Part shown: in pieces, positions 29,772 to 41,622 of the stretch
Layout of the letters: each line of letters starts with the position of its first letter
Position numbering within the stretch: the stretch's first letter is position 1
Source of the DNA: Manduca sexta
Taxonomy: Eukaryota; Arthropoda; Insecta; Lepidoptera; Sphingidae
Length of the DNA: 64,000 nucleotides
Direction of reading: 5' to 3'
NCBI RefSeq assembly: GCF_014839805.1
Contig: NC_051123.1
Location: 5,500,727-5,564,726, forward strand
Translations under genes and position numbers: made by a program
The notes under the pieces: generated by a model
Databases searched by the model: none
Told to the model about the DNA's origin: nothing
The model's input: the letters and a program-made list of their open reading frames with translations, nothing else

Positions 29772-30265
29772 AAATAAATAAATGTGTAATTTTAAACCTA
29801 ATAATTTATTTACAATTTTTTCAATAAATAGGTACATCAAAAATCAATGTAGTACATGATTGTATTCATTGCCTATAATAAATAGTGTTTTTAATATCAC
29901 TAACAGGTACATAAGTTTATAACGAGAGGTCGATAATCATAGTTTATTGTGCAATAAAAGGTGTCGACTCATCTGTGTGCATTTTATTATTATGAAGTCC
30001 AGATGAGCTGCCCTCACGAGTTTATTAAAAATATATACAGCATCTTATTATTTTTGTTTTGACATTAGTAAAAAAAAAATTACATGCTCTGCTCGTGTAT
30101 AACAACTATAATTACTTAATAAGGGCAAAAAATCGTTTTTAATGCATAAAGTTTATCTCAATAAAGTTCAAAGTAGCAGTCTATGAAGGAATATTAAAAA
30201 GGCAATATTTAACAATATTCACCCACTACATACATTTATATAAAATCGTGTGAATTAAAATAAAT

Positions 30266-30271
30266 TTTATT
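30266..30271 (-). terminator. Poly(A) signal for the small secreted protein gene
   Basis: AATAAA on the minus strand, 70 bp beyond the stop codon of the 101-residue frame. Confidence 0.5.
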
Positions 30272-30340
30272 AACATAAGTTTAAAATCTACATTTAAATG
30301 CAATTGATATTTGGTATGACTTTTAAGATTTTTTTTACAA

Positions 30341-30646
30341 CTAATAATCATCGAAGATACCGTCATCGTCATCATCATCGAAATCATCATCGTCGTCGAC
30401 TCCTGGCGGGACAAGCGCACCGTTTAACACTTCACTGACGGGCTCTTCAAAGCCCAACACTTTAGCTAACCCGTACACAAGCCGCATCACCACAAGCCTC
30501 GTGAAGTCAACTGGAGTTGTCTCCTTCCTTTGCAGTGTCAGCTGCTTGTCCGTTGGATAATCTCTGACCTTCACTCTCTTCATTTCACACGGCATCACGC
30601 TCAACAACAGTGTGAAGACGAAGAAATAACATATTTGCCGCGCCAT
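30341..30646 (-). CDS. Small secreted protein with Asp-rich C-terminal tail, function unknown
   Basis: A single-exon frame of 101 residues. Residues 1-20 form a typical signal peptide: short basic n-region, then a hydrophobic core rich in Phe and Leu, ending near Cys20. The middle (residues 44-75) is hydrophobic and ordered, with TTPVDFTRLVVMRLVYG and GALVPPG. The last 20 or so residues are almost all Asp with a few Phe and Gly. The VMRLVYG...LNGALVPPG part resembles a small conserved insect family as far as I recall, but I cannot name a function. An AATAAA follows 70 bp after the stop (30266-30271, minus strand). No neighbouring gene suggests a role. Confidence 0.72.
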   Translation of the reverse strand: MARQICYFFVFTLLLSVMPCEMKRVKVRDYPTDKQLTLQRKETTPVDFTRLVVMRLVYGLAKVLGFEEPVSEVLNGALVPPGVDDDDDFDDDDDDGIFDDY

Positions 30647-31424
30647 CTTGAATTTTTTCCCGCCAATATTTCGCGTTCGATGTCCACGATAATTTACTAG
30701 CGTGTTAATTTACTGCATCATAATAAATTTGAAACGGAATGTAAGCGCGTAAGTGAATGAAGCGACAGTCGTGTCGGCGCGCTCGCTCGCAACTCTATTG
30801 TGAGTTGTGACGCGCCGATAAGTGTATGGATAACTGTCTGTTGCGACGTTCGTAAAGAAACGTTGTACAGTTACAGCGGCATATTGGGACAGAGTGAAAA
30901 GGAATCGCATTTCACTATGTTTATTTGCATTAATGATGACGCGACCGTTGGAGTTGGACCGTGAACTCAAAATATGCGTCGATGTATTTTGCATATCATT
31001 ATCCGGATTCATACGATCTGGTTTAACATGCGTTTATAAACTATAATATTCGTTTTAGGCCATATTTTACTTATCTGTAGAAAAAACGCACATTGATTTC
31101 TGTATGGTATTGTGACCATCTTCGACCAATGAATACTTACACGCTTTTTAAGTTAGACGCTACATAGTGACAAACTATTGAGACAATGAAGTCTCGACAT
31201 AGCAACGCGACAATGTAGGAATCAGGTAATTGTAGCGTGTCAGCCAGACTAGATATAAATAACACTTCACCCACTAACCAAGATCATGATACGACTAGAT
31301 AGAGGCTAGATTGGAAGGCTTGACACGCGTGCCGGCTGCGCATGCGCCGTGAACGACCTTATACAGAGTGTTATAAAAAACAATGTCTTATTAACTTTGT
31401 GATTGTGGTTGAGGCATGGTTAAG

Positions 31425-31700
31425 CGAAGATAGCTTAGTTGGGAGTGAAACGGACTGCTGAGACGAATGCCCGCAGGTTCCAAATTCAAGAGCAATCTGA
31501 CTTTTCGTAAATTATGTGAGTACTCTTAGTGAATGATGGCTTGCTTACCTGCGTACCTGAGAAGTTCTCTAAAAGAATTTTGAGGGTATGTGATGTCTAC
31601 CAATGTGGTGGACTAATGTTAAAACACTTTGCAGTAGTAGAGGGGGCCCGTGCCCAGCAGTGCGACGGTATGTAATACAGGGTCGATATTATTATGTCCC
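31425..31700 (+). repeat. tRNA-headed SINE, family C
   Basis: GATAGCTTAGTTGGGAGTG head, GAATGCCCGCAGGTTCC B-box region and GTAGTAGAGGGGGCCCGTG tail. Confidence 0.7.
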
Positions 31701-32469
31701 ACTTTGTTGTGTCAAAATCCTTAAACCTGAAGTGGGAGATATAAAGTGAAAGTAAATGTCAGAAAAAAACGACGAGTTTACAATGAAAGTAAAGGAGCTA
31801 TAACTGGTGCTACCCATACATTTGTGAAAAGAAATGTAAAATACATAGTTATTGAAATACATTCGATCAACAGCTCTACATAGAGGTTCATTTTAATTAT
31901 AATTTTATGCAAAGTTTATCCAAGTAAGAAATTTAGAGCTCTTAATGTGCGTCATTCTTACAATTTAAAATGTATTTTTGTAACACTCTGTAACTATATG
32001 TAATTTGAAGATAACTATGTACACGCGCACGAACTGCGGTTTTCATTGTCTTGGGTTTTTGACAGTTTCTAATCTTTTTCCTGTTTGTTCATTATGTTAT
32101 AGTTTTCCTGCATGATAATAAAAAAAAAATTGGTTGATCTAAGTCGGTAAATTTAAGAGGTTATTACTCATTAAAGTTTGTTTATATTATTATATTTTAG
32201 TTAGATAAATTAAAAAAGCTCAAGTAACTAAGCTTTATAAAAGCTTGCAGTGTAAGCGCGCGTTTAATTCTTTGCTACGTCGTTTTTGTTAGATATGGTT
32301 ATTAGAAATATTTTTTCATAATCCAGTAAGAAGTTTCAGATATTTTTTACAAATAAAGTGGAGGTTTCCAGAGGTCGCAAAAAGCTCCAGTGAATTGGTC
32401 ATACACGCGCAAGGTCTTAATGCGGACGGGGTTCAGCTCTTTTTGGTTATGTCATAAGCTTAACCCGTC

Positions 32470-32570
32470 ATGACTTGTCAAACAGCTACGCGTGTGACGG
32501 AAAAATAACCTTATTATGTAGTATATAAGGTTATAATCCCGTGACACACGCAAATGTCATGTAGCTGTCT
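32470..32570. repeat. Imperfect inverted repeat (foldback element)
   Basis: CAGCTACGCGTGTGACGG and ATAACCTTATTATGTAG are mirrored by TATATAAGGTTATAATCCCG, TGACACACGC and CATGTAGCTG. The arms are about 40-50 nt with a short loop. Confidence 0.65.
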
Positions 32571-33309
32571 TGGCTCGCCGGCGAGCCACGAGAGACCAAG
32601 AGTTAAAAAGGTCAATTTGATTCCCAACATGGGAAATATAAAATCATATTCTGTCTAATATGAAGGTGGGTTTGTTGTTTATCAATACTTAGGACGGATA
32701 TTAAAATACGCGATTTCTAGGTGTATTAGCTACAGGCAGGCAGTAAGCCTGCCTCTTCATGGATAAGGGACTGAGCTTATGATTATTATGAAGGCAATCA
32801 AGTATTTCTTTACCTTACCTAAATCAGAGAGCTTTATAATTTGTAATTAGCTGTTTTATCATATAACTAATTTGCATAAGAACGAAAAATTAAAACGTTG
32901 CATTTTTTACACTTAACCCTGAAGTAAACAATTCATATGACCTTTCACATTTGTAAGACCTTTGTATTGTCACAAATTTTCATCATAACGACCGTAATAC
33001 AGTCGCAATTAAAACAAATTAAATTGCATTTCCTGTATCCTGATTTCTAATGGGTTATATTCCTAATTAGGCGTATCCTTATATGAGTAGGTGAAAGCAT
33101 AGCCTGGTTCCGATAGGCGTTTTTGGATTCGTCCTGGATTCAAATGAGCAAATTCCGTGTTACGGGAACTATGGCGGAATAAATTAAATTCGCGCACGTT
33201 GATACATAATGAGATTCAAATTGTCAGTGTTTTGAGTGTAATCTGTTTTGGACATTAAATAATAGAGTCTAGATAGATTAGATTTTTGAAATAAATATTT
33301 TTCTTTATT

Positions 33310-33478
33310 TAGTACTAGCTTTTGCCTGCAGCATCGTCCGCGTGAAAAAAAATTTCCAGGATAAAAATTTGCCTATAGCACTCAACAGTATGGTAGCTTT
33401 TTATTGACAAAAAATTCAAATTCGGTTTAGTAGTTCCTGAGAAACAGACAAACTTTTCAGCCTAATATTACTATAGAT
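33310..33478 (+). repeat. Lepidopteran interspersed repeat (CTTTTGCCTGCAGC type)
   Basis: Runs from ACTAGCTTTTGCCTGCAGCA through CCAGGATAAAAATTTGCCTA to CCTAATATTACTATAGATT. Relatives lie at 38000-38170 and 62310-62475. Confidence 0.6.
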
Positions 33479-33834
33479 TTGTGTACTATATACCTGCAAT
33501 ATTAGAGTTCTTTTTTATGACATAAAAAAGTACTTACCTGTACTTACTTGCATAAATACTGTTTACTCGTACCAGTAAAAACGTTGGGGCGCCAAAGTGA
33601 AACGGCTTGGTGATAAACACTTTCTTTTTTAAATGCAAGTCAGCACGTCAACAAGCTACCTGCTTCATTACTAAACCATCGGTTAAATATACCTATATAT
33701 AAAATATAATATACCTCGCAACAGTGTCGTAGTATGACATTTTTTCAAAAGGTAAGCCGAAGCAAAAATATTGGCTCTAGTTAACATATCGCGGCTAATT
33801 TAACAGAAGACTAGCGCAAACGTAAATAAACCTA

Positions 33835-33895
33835 AAAGGGAAGCCGGTAGGAATCGAATTGTATGCACGCTTCGCTATTGTCACCGGTAAAGGAA
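33835..33895 (-). repeat. Family E fragment
   Basis: GAAGCCGGTAGGAATCGAAT is the complement of the family E start. Confidence 0.45.
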
Positions 33896-34004
33896 TGTAA
33901 CCTGATAGTGAATTAATATGACTACGATTCGTTCAAATAAATACTACTATAGACCGGGATACAGTAGTGGAGGGCGATAGCTTAAAAATAATATAATGAC
34001 TGGT

Positions 34005-34300
34005 GGTAGGTCTCTCATATGTGAGGGTCCGCCTTAGTAGGTGCCACCGCAATGTCTATTTCTGCCGCCAAGCAGCAGTGTGTAGTCACTGATATGTTGT
34101 GTGAAGGACAATATTAGCCAGTGTAACTACTGGACATAAGGCTTACTGTACCTTATCTTGGCGAACGCAGTGGAATACCAAATAATACTTTGTAATTCAA
34201 AGTGTTGGATGGTGTTTCTGCTGTTTATGGGAGGTCGTATCGCTTACCATCAGGTGAACGGCAAGCTCGTCTCATCGTTCAAAGCAATAAAAAATATATT
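34005..34300 (+). repeat. Interspersed repeat, family B
   Basis: Full copy from GGTAGGTCTCTCATATGTGA to GGCAAGCTCGTCTCATCG. Confidence 0.75.
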
Positions 34301-34392
34301 AATATAATTATTGGATTTTGTGAACGAGTTAGTTTATCTTAGCTCGCATAACTGAGGTATTTCTTCATACTTTTTTTAACCTGACATCCTTT

Positions 34393-34560
34393 TGTGAGCC
34401 TGACAAGGGTCGGCTTATATAAACATACTGGACTTTTGTGTGAGAGGATTAGCGCTCGCAACCATTGACAAATTAAGTGACCATGCTCAGGGCAACCCAC
34501 TAAAGGGATTATGAACCTCGGCTCAGCACGGCCAGTGGGAAAGGATAAGACATTAACAAT
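34393..34560 (+). repeat. Interspersed repeat, family F
   Basis: Matches 8458-8640, including AAATTAAGTGACCATGCTCA and ATGAACCTCGGCTCAG. Directly follows a family B copy. Confidence 0.65.
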
Positions 34561-35055
34561 AGAGATGAGCATACTAAACTATCTATTCATTACCGTATTC
34601 GTCGGCACGCGGGTTGAAACTATTAGAAGGGTCGAGTGTATAGGACTGCGGGCTTATGGAGTTATACTTATGTGCAATTCACAAACTATGTAAAAAAAAT
34701 AAGCTATGTACTGAAGTTATTTTCTCAGGTATGTGAATTAAGCTACACTAACGTAGCTGTTTGTCTGTAACCGGTAGAGAGGCTCGATCGCCAATGATTT
34801 ACCATTTTTGACAGATGTTGAGAGTAAAAGTTAATTGAACGGAGTTTACCTAGAGAATACTTCTCTAAAAACGAAGTTACTGGGATGTTGCAAAATGTAT
34901 TAAGATTCTTTAAAAGTAAATATAAATATTCTGTCGTCAAGAGAAATTAATACATTAATAATGACTTACATGACATATCCATTTGTACTTTCTAATAAAT
35001 CAATCTCATTAAAAAGTGCAACATTAATATTCATAAGTTTTTTGTTGCTCTTAAT

Positions 35056-35872
35056 TAGGGATGTTCTCAGTCGTTAAAGGGTATCCGCGGTTGCGGATAC
35101 GGATAATAAGAGTTCAGATCCGCGAATAAAGATCTATCAAACAGGTATACCATGATATAATTAATTTTTATTTCTTAAATTGAGGAATAACTAGTTAAGA
35201 ATACGAATTATAATCCCCTATTTAATTTCTTTTAAGTTTTATTTTGTGACAAAATGTAGGAATGTACTTCTCCAAGATCCTATTTATCTCTATACCAAAA
35301 TTAATCGAAATAGGTTCTTCGGTCACAAATGGATTTTCAAGTGGGCAGTGATTCTTTTCGGATTTTGTCTTCTACGCCCACATGTAAAATAATGTATTAT
35401 TCTGTATAAGTACGTACTCTTTTTAATAAGGTATGAGACATTTTTAAAAAACAATGATATAAATAGAGAAATAAAATATCTGGTAATAATTGATTTTTCA
35501 TTCATTTTTTAAAAAAATAAAATACGTATTTTGTATTTAAAATATAAAATTGAAAAACATTTGTATTTGTTTTTAATAGACACTTAAAAAGTACTTCCAT
35601 TTTGTATTAAAATACTTTAATCAGACTATTTTATACATTGCTGTACCTAGCTAATTCAGTACAATAAATTTTGTTTAATTATGTGGCTTAATACAAAATT
35701 ATTAAAATTTCATATACCGCTATTTCATAGCCATATACAATATGGTGAACTTCATATACGTTTTTACTATTGTCAAAGGTCCGTACAAGACCCGCCAAAA
35801 AAAAATCCTATACTCTTATTTTTTTTCTTCGGAGCTTCGCGGATACGGATTCGGATATCCGGCACGTCCCTA
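35056..35872. mobile_element. Non-autonomous hAT element with 8-bp target duplication
   Basis: Exact CTCTTAAT duplications sit at 35048-35055 and 35873-35880. The ends are inverted: TAGGGATGT on the left, complement of ACGTCCCTA on the right. Subterminal GCGGATACGGAT words occur near both ends. It is 817 bp with no transposase frame. Confidence 0.8.
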
Positions 35873-35954
35873 CTCTTAATGTATTATTAATTATAATTAT
35901 GCACGCGAATATCTAATATTTATAAAGCGTGTTTTGCATACTACTTCTTAACTT

Positions 35955-36195
35955 GGCGTTTAGTGTAGCGGCATGACTACCGCGCTGGTCTCAGATTCAA
36001 TCCTAGGGTTAGGCAATGGGGTACTGGGTTTTTTCGCTCAGTATCAGTCCCAAAACTTGGAACTTTTTGGTAAATGGTATGTAGTCCTCCTAATACTTGA
36101 GACCTATCACCAATCATTGGCGAATTGTTGGTGTGTTACATCTCTGTCTATCCCTGAAAAGGGTAAAGGCGTGATGCTGTCATGTCATGTATTTA
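35955..36195 (+). repeat. Diverged tRNA-headed SINE, family A
   Basis: TTGGCGTTTAGTGTAGCGGC head, then GGGTTAGGCAATGGGG and CTCAGTATCAGTCCC. Confidence 0.55.
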
Positions 36196-36439
36196 CTATC
36201 CCTGCATAGTATATTATCGATGATTGACTATTAGGTGCCACATAATCAGTTAACACCGTTTCAAAAAAGGCATTGAATATTAAAACATTATAAGAAGTAA
36301 TATTTCGTTCGATAAAATGATGTATTATATTGATGTAACGATGTCAACACATAATGATTTCTCATGTTTACGCGAATGGTATATATTGAAATAATTTTTT
36401 TTTTCGGATTTTGTCGCAGTTTATAACTTTCTTCCGACA

Positions 36440-36740
36440 TCACTACATAGTATAAAACAAAGCCGCTTTCTCTGTCCCTATTGGCCTTTGTATGCTTAAA
36501 TCTTTAAAACTACGCAACGGATTTTGATGCGGTTTTTTTTTAAATAGAGTGATTCAAGAGGAAGGTTTATATGTATAATAACATCCATTAAATAGTGGAG
36601 AAATACTGTTATTTTGTTATGTTATACCTGTGCGAAGCCAGAGCGGGCCGCTATGTTTTTATATACAACGTCCACAGTTTTTCTGTAGTGTATTTAGTAT
36701 CAGCATTGCACCCGTGCGAAGCCGGGGCGGGTCGCTAGTT
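36440..36740 (+). repeat. Interspersed repeat ending CGAAGCCGGGGCGGGTCGCTAG
   Basis: Contains ACTACGCAACGGATTTTGAT and two tail words CTGTGCGAAGCCAGAGCGGG and CGTGCGAAGCCGGGGCGGG, suggesting two overlapping copies. A common lepidopteran transposon type. Confidence 0.55.
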
Positions 36741-36862
36741 TCGAATATTTAGCAACCTTTAAGGTCACAGGGAGGACTCAGGAGCTGGTTGCTGTTAAAT
36801 AGAATATAAAAAAACGAAATAAAATTCGAATAATTATTATTAATACAACATTAGTTAAAATT

Positions 36863-37075
36863 GTCTCGGTGGCGTACTACTGACCCAAGACCTCAGGTCT
36901 TGGCTTCTATCACCAGGTCGAGCATTGATTTTTGGTTTTCTACTCAATATCAGCGCGAAGTTTGGAATTTGTGTATTGCGATACACTTGAATGAACTTGG
37001 AATGTACCCTACGAAAAGTCGGTGCATCAATTGCCTCCCTACTCCTTTGGGGATAAAACGTACGAGTGTGTGTCA
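36863..37075 (+). repeat. tRNA-headed SINE, family A
   Basis: GTCTCGGTGGCGTACTAC head; CAATATCAGCGCGAAGTTTGG and CTCCTTTGGGGATAAAACG follow. Confidence 0.6.
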
Positions 37076-37999
37076 ATACTTTAAGTATGAAACACAGTTT
37101 GAAATCTAGAACATAATCGCGTCAACCCTGTCACACGTGGTCACAAGTCGGAAAGTGCAAACATGTCGAAAGTGTTGCTACACTGAACAGGTTCTTTGGT
37201 TGTTGACGAAAGTTGGTCGATTTACTTCGAGGAAAACGTTCGTGAATAAACACTGTAGTGATTCATGTCTCATAGACGACGCTAGCGCCATCTAGTTTTA
37301 AAAAAAATGATTTAAAAATTCTATGATTTCCGAAAGTAAATTTATGAATAAAAAGTAGCTTATGTGTTAATTCTAGGACATGGTCTAACCGTATGCCAAA
37401 TATCATCAAAATGCGTTTAGCCTTTTTTTTGTTTTAACACTTTTAACAAACTTTTTTGTCAAATTTTCGCATTCATGACATTATAAAATAAGAAGTTAGA
37501 TAAATTATAATATTTACTATTTTAATATTAGGTGTGAGTTCACAAAAATATGTTTGGTCCTCTAATTGTTTAATATCTCTTGTGTGTATTAAAGTAATTA
37601 TAGTTTTCGCGATAGCTGTACAAGGTTTCTTGACTCGTTGTAAAAATATTTACTAATACAATATTACCGTTTTTTTCGACAGATAGCTTTTGCATTGACA
37701 TTTTCAGTTAGCTTTTAATGTCGACGACCTGACTGAGCTACTATAGGAAAAGGTCGAAAGTAACTCGAATCAATTTCGCAATATCGAATGAATGAATAAG
37801 ATATATCTCGCTCTCTATTAAAAATAATGAAATATTCCAATATTGTTAATTTGTGTATATCTATATGTTTTCAATAAAGATACGTCACGATTTACAATGG
37901 TAATTAATAGTTAATAGATACAGAATAATTTATATTAACGGTAAAACAATCTTTATATTATTAGCAATAAGAATTAAATGGATTCAACGATTTTATGTT

Positions 38000-38170
38000 T
38001 TCGCTAACTTTTGCCTCCGGCTCTGCCCCTGTGAAAAATTTGTTTTCAGGATAAAAAGTAAATCTCAGAGTAATGTAACTTCTTGTCAGTGAAAAAAAAA
38101 TTAAATAGGTTTAGTAATCGTGAGATTAGCTCATTCAAACAAATAAACTCTAGTTTTATATATTACTATA
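38000..38170 (+). repeat. Lepidopteran interspersed repeat, as at 33310
   Basis: AACTTTTGCCTCCGGCTCTG, TTTCAGGATAAAAAGTA and ATATTACTATAGATTA. Confidence 0.55.
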
Positions 38171-38699
38171 GATTACTGAATTTATATCCATGTTTAATTT
38201 AAAAACATTCAAGGATAACAAGATATAATTATGAGTTGCTCATTTTGTTTCTTCTAAAAACAATCTGCCTCGGGTTCTTTAACGACCTGTCAAGGTGTTG
38301 AAACGTTTGTCTTCGTGTCTAAATTAACGATTACATCTTGAGGTTGGATGTAAAACTAAAATTGTTAAGGTTTCTTTCCTCATGAATCCAAGTAGTAATA
38401 CATCATGTTTTTTGACTATGAGTGTTTCCAACAGTGACTAAATTGCTACCATTGTGTTGACCTGCTTTAAGTACTGTATTGTCTACTAGTATTACCAGAT
38501 AACTTGCGACTCTATCACACGCGAGTTATGTCTCATTTATTAATATCAGAAAATTAAGACGATTTCAATAAACGATCCCGATCTTTATCTTCGATCCCGA
38601 GAATGAACCAAACAGAATATCATTTATAAGCATATCTAAAAACTTTGTTATGACTGGTCCATTTTCGCGATGAATTTGATAAAGCGAAATGGTGGTACA

Positions 38700-38970
38700 T
38701 ACATAAATAACATCACGCATTTTATCCCCGAAGGGGTATGCAGAGGCGCAACTAGGGCACCCACTTTTCGCCAAGTATATTCCGTCCCATGATGTGATAG
38801 TGGGCGAGCCTATCGCCATATCGGGCACAAATTCCAGACTCCGGGCTGATACAGAGCAGAAAAACCCAAATATCACTTTGCCCGACCCGGGATTCGAACC
38901 CAGGACCTCAGAGCGCTATTGTACCGGACAATTACGCTAGGCAGTCACTACGCCACCGAGGCAGTCAGAA
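38700..38970 (-). repeat. tRNA-headed SINE, family A
   Basis: Best-preserved minus-strand copy, from CATCACGCATTTTATCCCCG to CGCCACCGAGGCAG. Confidence 0.8.
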
Positions 38971-39240
38971 ATGGTGGTAGGTCTCCCATATGTCAGAGTC
39001 CGCCTGGGTAGGTACCACTGTAATGATTATTTCTGCCACCAAACAACAGTGTACTCGCTGTTGTGTTCCGGTTTGAAGGTCACTGTAGCCAGTATCATGT
39101 CTTAGAATGGCGAGCGCAGTCGAATACCTAACAATTATTTGTAATTCAAGGTGTTGACGTTTCTACTGTTAATGGGCGGTCATATCGCTTACCATCAGCC
39201 GAATGTCAAGCTCGTCTCGTCATTCATAGCAGTAAAAAAG
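38971..39240 (+). repeat. Interspersed repeat, family B
   Basis: Directly abuts the preceding SINE. CTCCCATATGTCAGAGTCCGC to GTCAAGCTCGTCTCGTC. Ends about 110 bp before promoter P1 of the first reductase. Confidence 0.7.
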
Positions 39241-39351
39241 CGATACGAAATATTTATTGAAAGTGGCAGGTCAATGAGATAAAGTGACTTTTTGTCAAAT
39301 AGTACGGCTCGGTCGTACAACCGGTCGTTCTTTAAGCTATGTTATCTAACA

Positions 39352-39385
39352 TATAAACTTGTATTGTGTCGTCGTTCCGCCAGTC
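39352..39385 (+). promoter_or_regulatory. Core promoter P1 of the first aldo-keto reductase gene
   Basis: TATAAA at 39352-39357 and a CCAGTC initiator-like site with its A at 39382 are spaced 30 bp apart, as in insect TATA promoters. The ATG of a short signal-peptide exon follows 25 nt later. Inferred from sequence only. Confidence 0.5.
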
Positions 39386-39406
39386 CGATCGAGACGTTAG
39401 AACAAG

Positions 39407-39448
39407 ATGAACACGCTGCGAGGACTGTTTGTTTTTAATTTAATTGCC
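39407..39448 (+). CDS. Candidate first coding exon (signal peptide) of the first aldo-keto reductase
   Basis: A 42-nt frame encodes MNTLRGLFVFNLIA and ends at a consensus GTGAGT donor in phase 0. The first downstream acceptor that fits, at 46017/46018, opens an exon also in phase 0 (TTC GCG ATG...). The joined N-terminus is a plausible signal peptide ending around FAMAG, before LAPC. The join adds 16 residues to the reductase. The paralogue at 55366 has the same design. Against it: the intron would be 6.6 kb, and the internal ATG at 46024 already matches the usual start of the cytosolic enzyme. Confidence 0.55.
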
Positions 39449-40714
39449 GTGAGTACCTACCTTTAGTTACATTATATCAATTACTTTTATGATATCACTT
39501 TATTTTATGCTTTATGACACGTCATTACGTTTTTTATTTGCTTGTGATAGGTTTTTTTTTGAGAGAGGAACTTGTTTTTTTAATATGCTTACGTGCGATA
39601 TAGATAATTATTGTTTTGTGGTAATTGTCTAGTATTTTTATGAACTAATTTTTATTTGTTTTTATAATTGTTCTGTTTAAAAGAGTTATTATATTTTTTT
39701 TCAGTAAATTCGAAGTAATTTACATGTTAAAAACACTAATAAAGCTGCTAAAATTGAGAACTATAATAAAACTTAATGGACATAATACGTATGTAATCGA
39801 GTGTAAAAAACTCTTTACGATTTTAATAGCGCTGCCCGTGTTATTACTTATTTTGCATAATTTATTTTTTGCTACACTGAATCATGTGGGTTACACACAA
39901 TCAACAATGACACATCAAACTTACGGATATTTGTTAACCATTAAATACCTTTTATCGGACGTATACCTTTGGCAATCGAAACAATATCAAAGTTGAAATA
40001 ATACAAAAATATTTATTCGCACAATACCATGACACATTCATTTTCAAACAAAATATAGAGATGTAATTTTTTTTATACAAATAGAAATAAAAAAACACAC
40101 ACAAACAAATAGATGAAAATATAACAAGGTATAAAAACGCAAATAACATTATTTTTCGGATTTCTTGCCAAATTTTTCGCAAGTCGGTGCAGTCTGAGTG
40201 AGCAACGTTGAGAGTCAAGAGGTATACAAAAAACTGTAAATTAGGTATTTTCAAGATCTAACATAAATAAAACCTAAGTTGCAAAGTTATTTATTCGAAA
40301 TAATTTTGATGACGAACGACCAGTTACCCCTTATTAAATTGGAAATTATTTATTCAGCATTCGAAAGTTGTAAGTATTTTCTTAACATTGCAGATGCACT
40401 ATATCTCTTTTATAATACTTTTGGTCCTATATTTCTTCTATCCTTGCCCGCTTTGTACGCAGAAGGCGAAGTTAAACGACAATGTTTATTTTCATTTATG
40501 GGTTAAATACTTAGAATTTTAAAATTCTAAAACATACCTACGTTGCTTATATTTGGAATTTGTGCTTGTAAAGGCTAGATTCGTAGCACATCACGGACCG
40601 AAAAATAAGTTTGGCTAATGACTAGACTTATAAATGAAACTATTTTTTAAGATTTTATTGCGGTTTTTTCTTACATTACATAAAAAAACAATGATTATTA
40701 CTTGGCCTCTGTCT

Positions 40715-40885
40715 ATGCCTATTTTTATTGCTTTAAACGTCAAGACGAGCTTGCCGTGCGCCTGATGGTAAGCGATACGATCGCCTATAAACAGTAGAAA
40801 AACATCCAACACCTTGAATTACAAAGTATTGTTTGGTATTCAACTGCGCTCGCCATCATGAGACATGAAATGTTGTCTTATTATG
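40715..40885 (-). repeat. Family B fragment
   Basis: GACGAGCTTGCCGTGCGCCT and ACTGCGCTCGCCATCATGAG on the plus strand are the complement of family B. In the first intron of the first reductase. Confidence 0.65.
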
Positions 40886-41622
40886 CTTTTGATAAAAGGC
40901 GTCAGTATGTAGTGATAACATGCAATATATTTATTAGAGCAAACTGTGTCAAATTTAATATGTCCACACATGATATTAGTGAATGCCGAATGGGCACCAA
41001 TTAATCTGGTCAATATTAGTTTACTTAACTATTCGTATCCGCTGTTACATTTTTATATGTCAATTGATTTAATTTAAAGTTTGCTCACGTCCGCTAATTA
41101 AAACGTCTACATACGCTGGCTTAATACTACAAGGTCCTATGTTAAATTTATTTATGTTAGAAAACAAAATCATCTTGCTAAAAACCGCTATAAAATCCAT
41201 AAAATAGTTTTATTTTAATATCTAACATTCGCATAAATTTAAGAAATCATTATACTTAGCATACTTAGTGTCGGGTTAAATAAAATATATTACCTTATTT
41301 ATTGTTTAACTATAACAAATCATTGTCTTACTGTAACAAGGCCTTAGTTATTTTTTATTTAAGTTAGAAAAAGGGGATTTAAAATTTTCATGTTGGTAGA
41401 AATTCGAAAAGACCATTATTCATGTTGCCTTCTTTATTTATCTTTCGGGATTATTGGAAACTGTCACTGAGAAAATCTTATAACGATGCGATATAATTCA
41501 ATTTGCGCATTAAAAATAACATAGAACCTAGTAATACTGAGCCAGCGACATGTCTTCGCAATTACTTTACGTTAAATGGATAAAAAAGGCATTCTCGACT
41601 TGGCTTGCATATTTTAAAGCAT

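Larger units (their letters stand above)
25585..30225. other. Gene-free, repeat-rich spacer between SLX1 and the small secreted protein gene
   Basis: No frame here shows codon patterns, splice structure or protein motifs of a gene. It holds SINEs of families A and C, family E repeats, a Helitron and a foldback element, listed separately. Frames such as 26294-26573 lie within repeats. Confidence 0.6.
30650..39340. other. 8.7-kb stretch without a recognisable gene
   Basis: Upstream of the small secreted protein gene lies a GC-richer patch (30750-30960), probably its promoter, with a near-palindrome around GCAACTC-TATTGT-GAGTTGTGAC. The rest is AT-rich with SINEs, MITEs and hAT elements listed separately. 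Long frames there are within repeats or low-complexity AT. Confidence 0.6.

Noticed and set aside
30710..31012. Minus-strand frame of 100 residues upstream of the small secreted protein
   Set aside because: No recognisable domain; it overlaps the likely promoter region, and the composition looks non-coding.
39724..39996. Plus-strand frame of 90 residues after the signal-peptide exon
   Set aside because: AT-rich, Leu/Lys-biased sequence in an intron with no splice link or motif.
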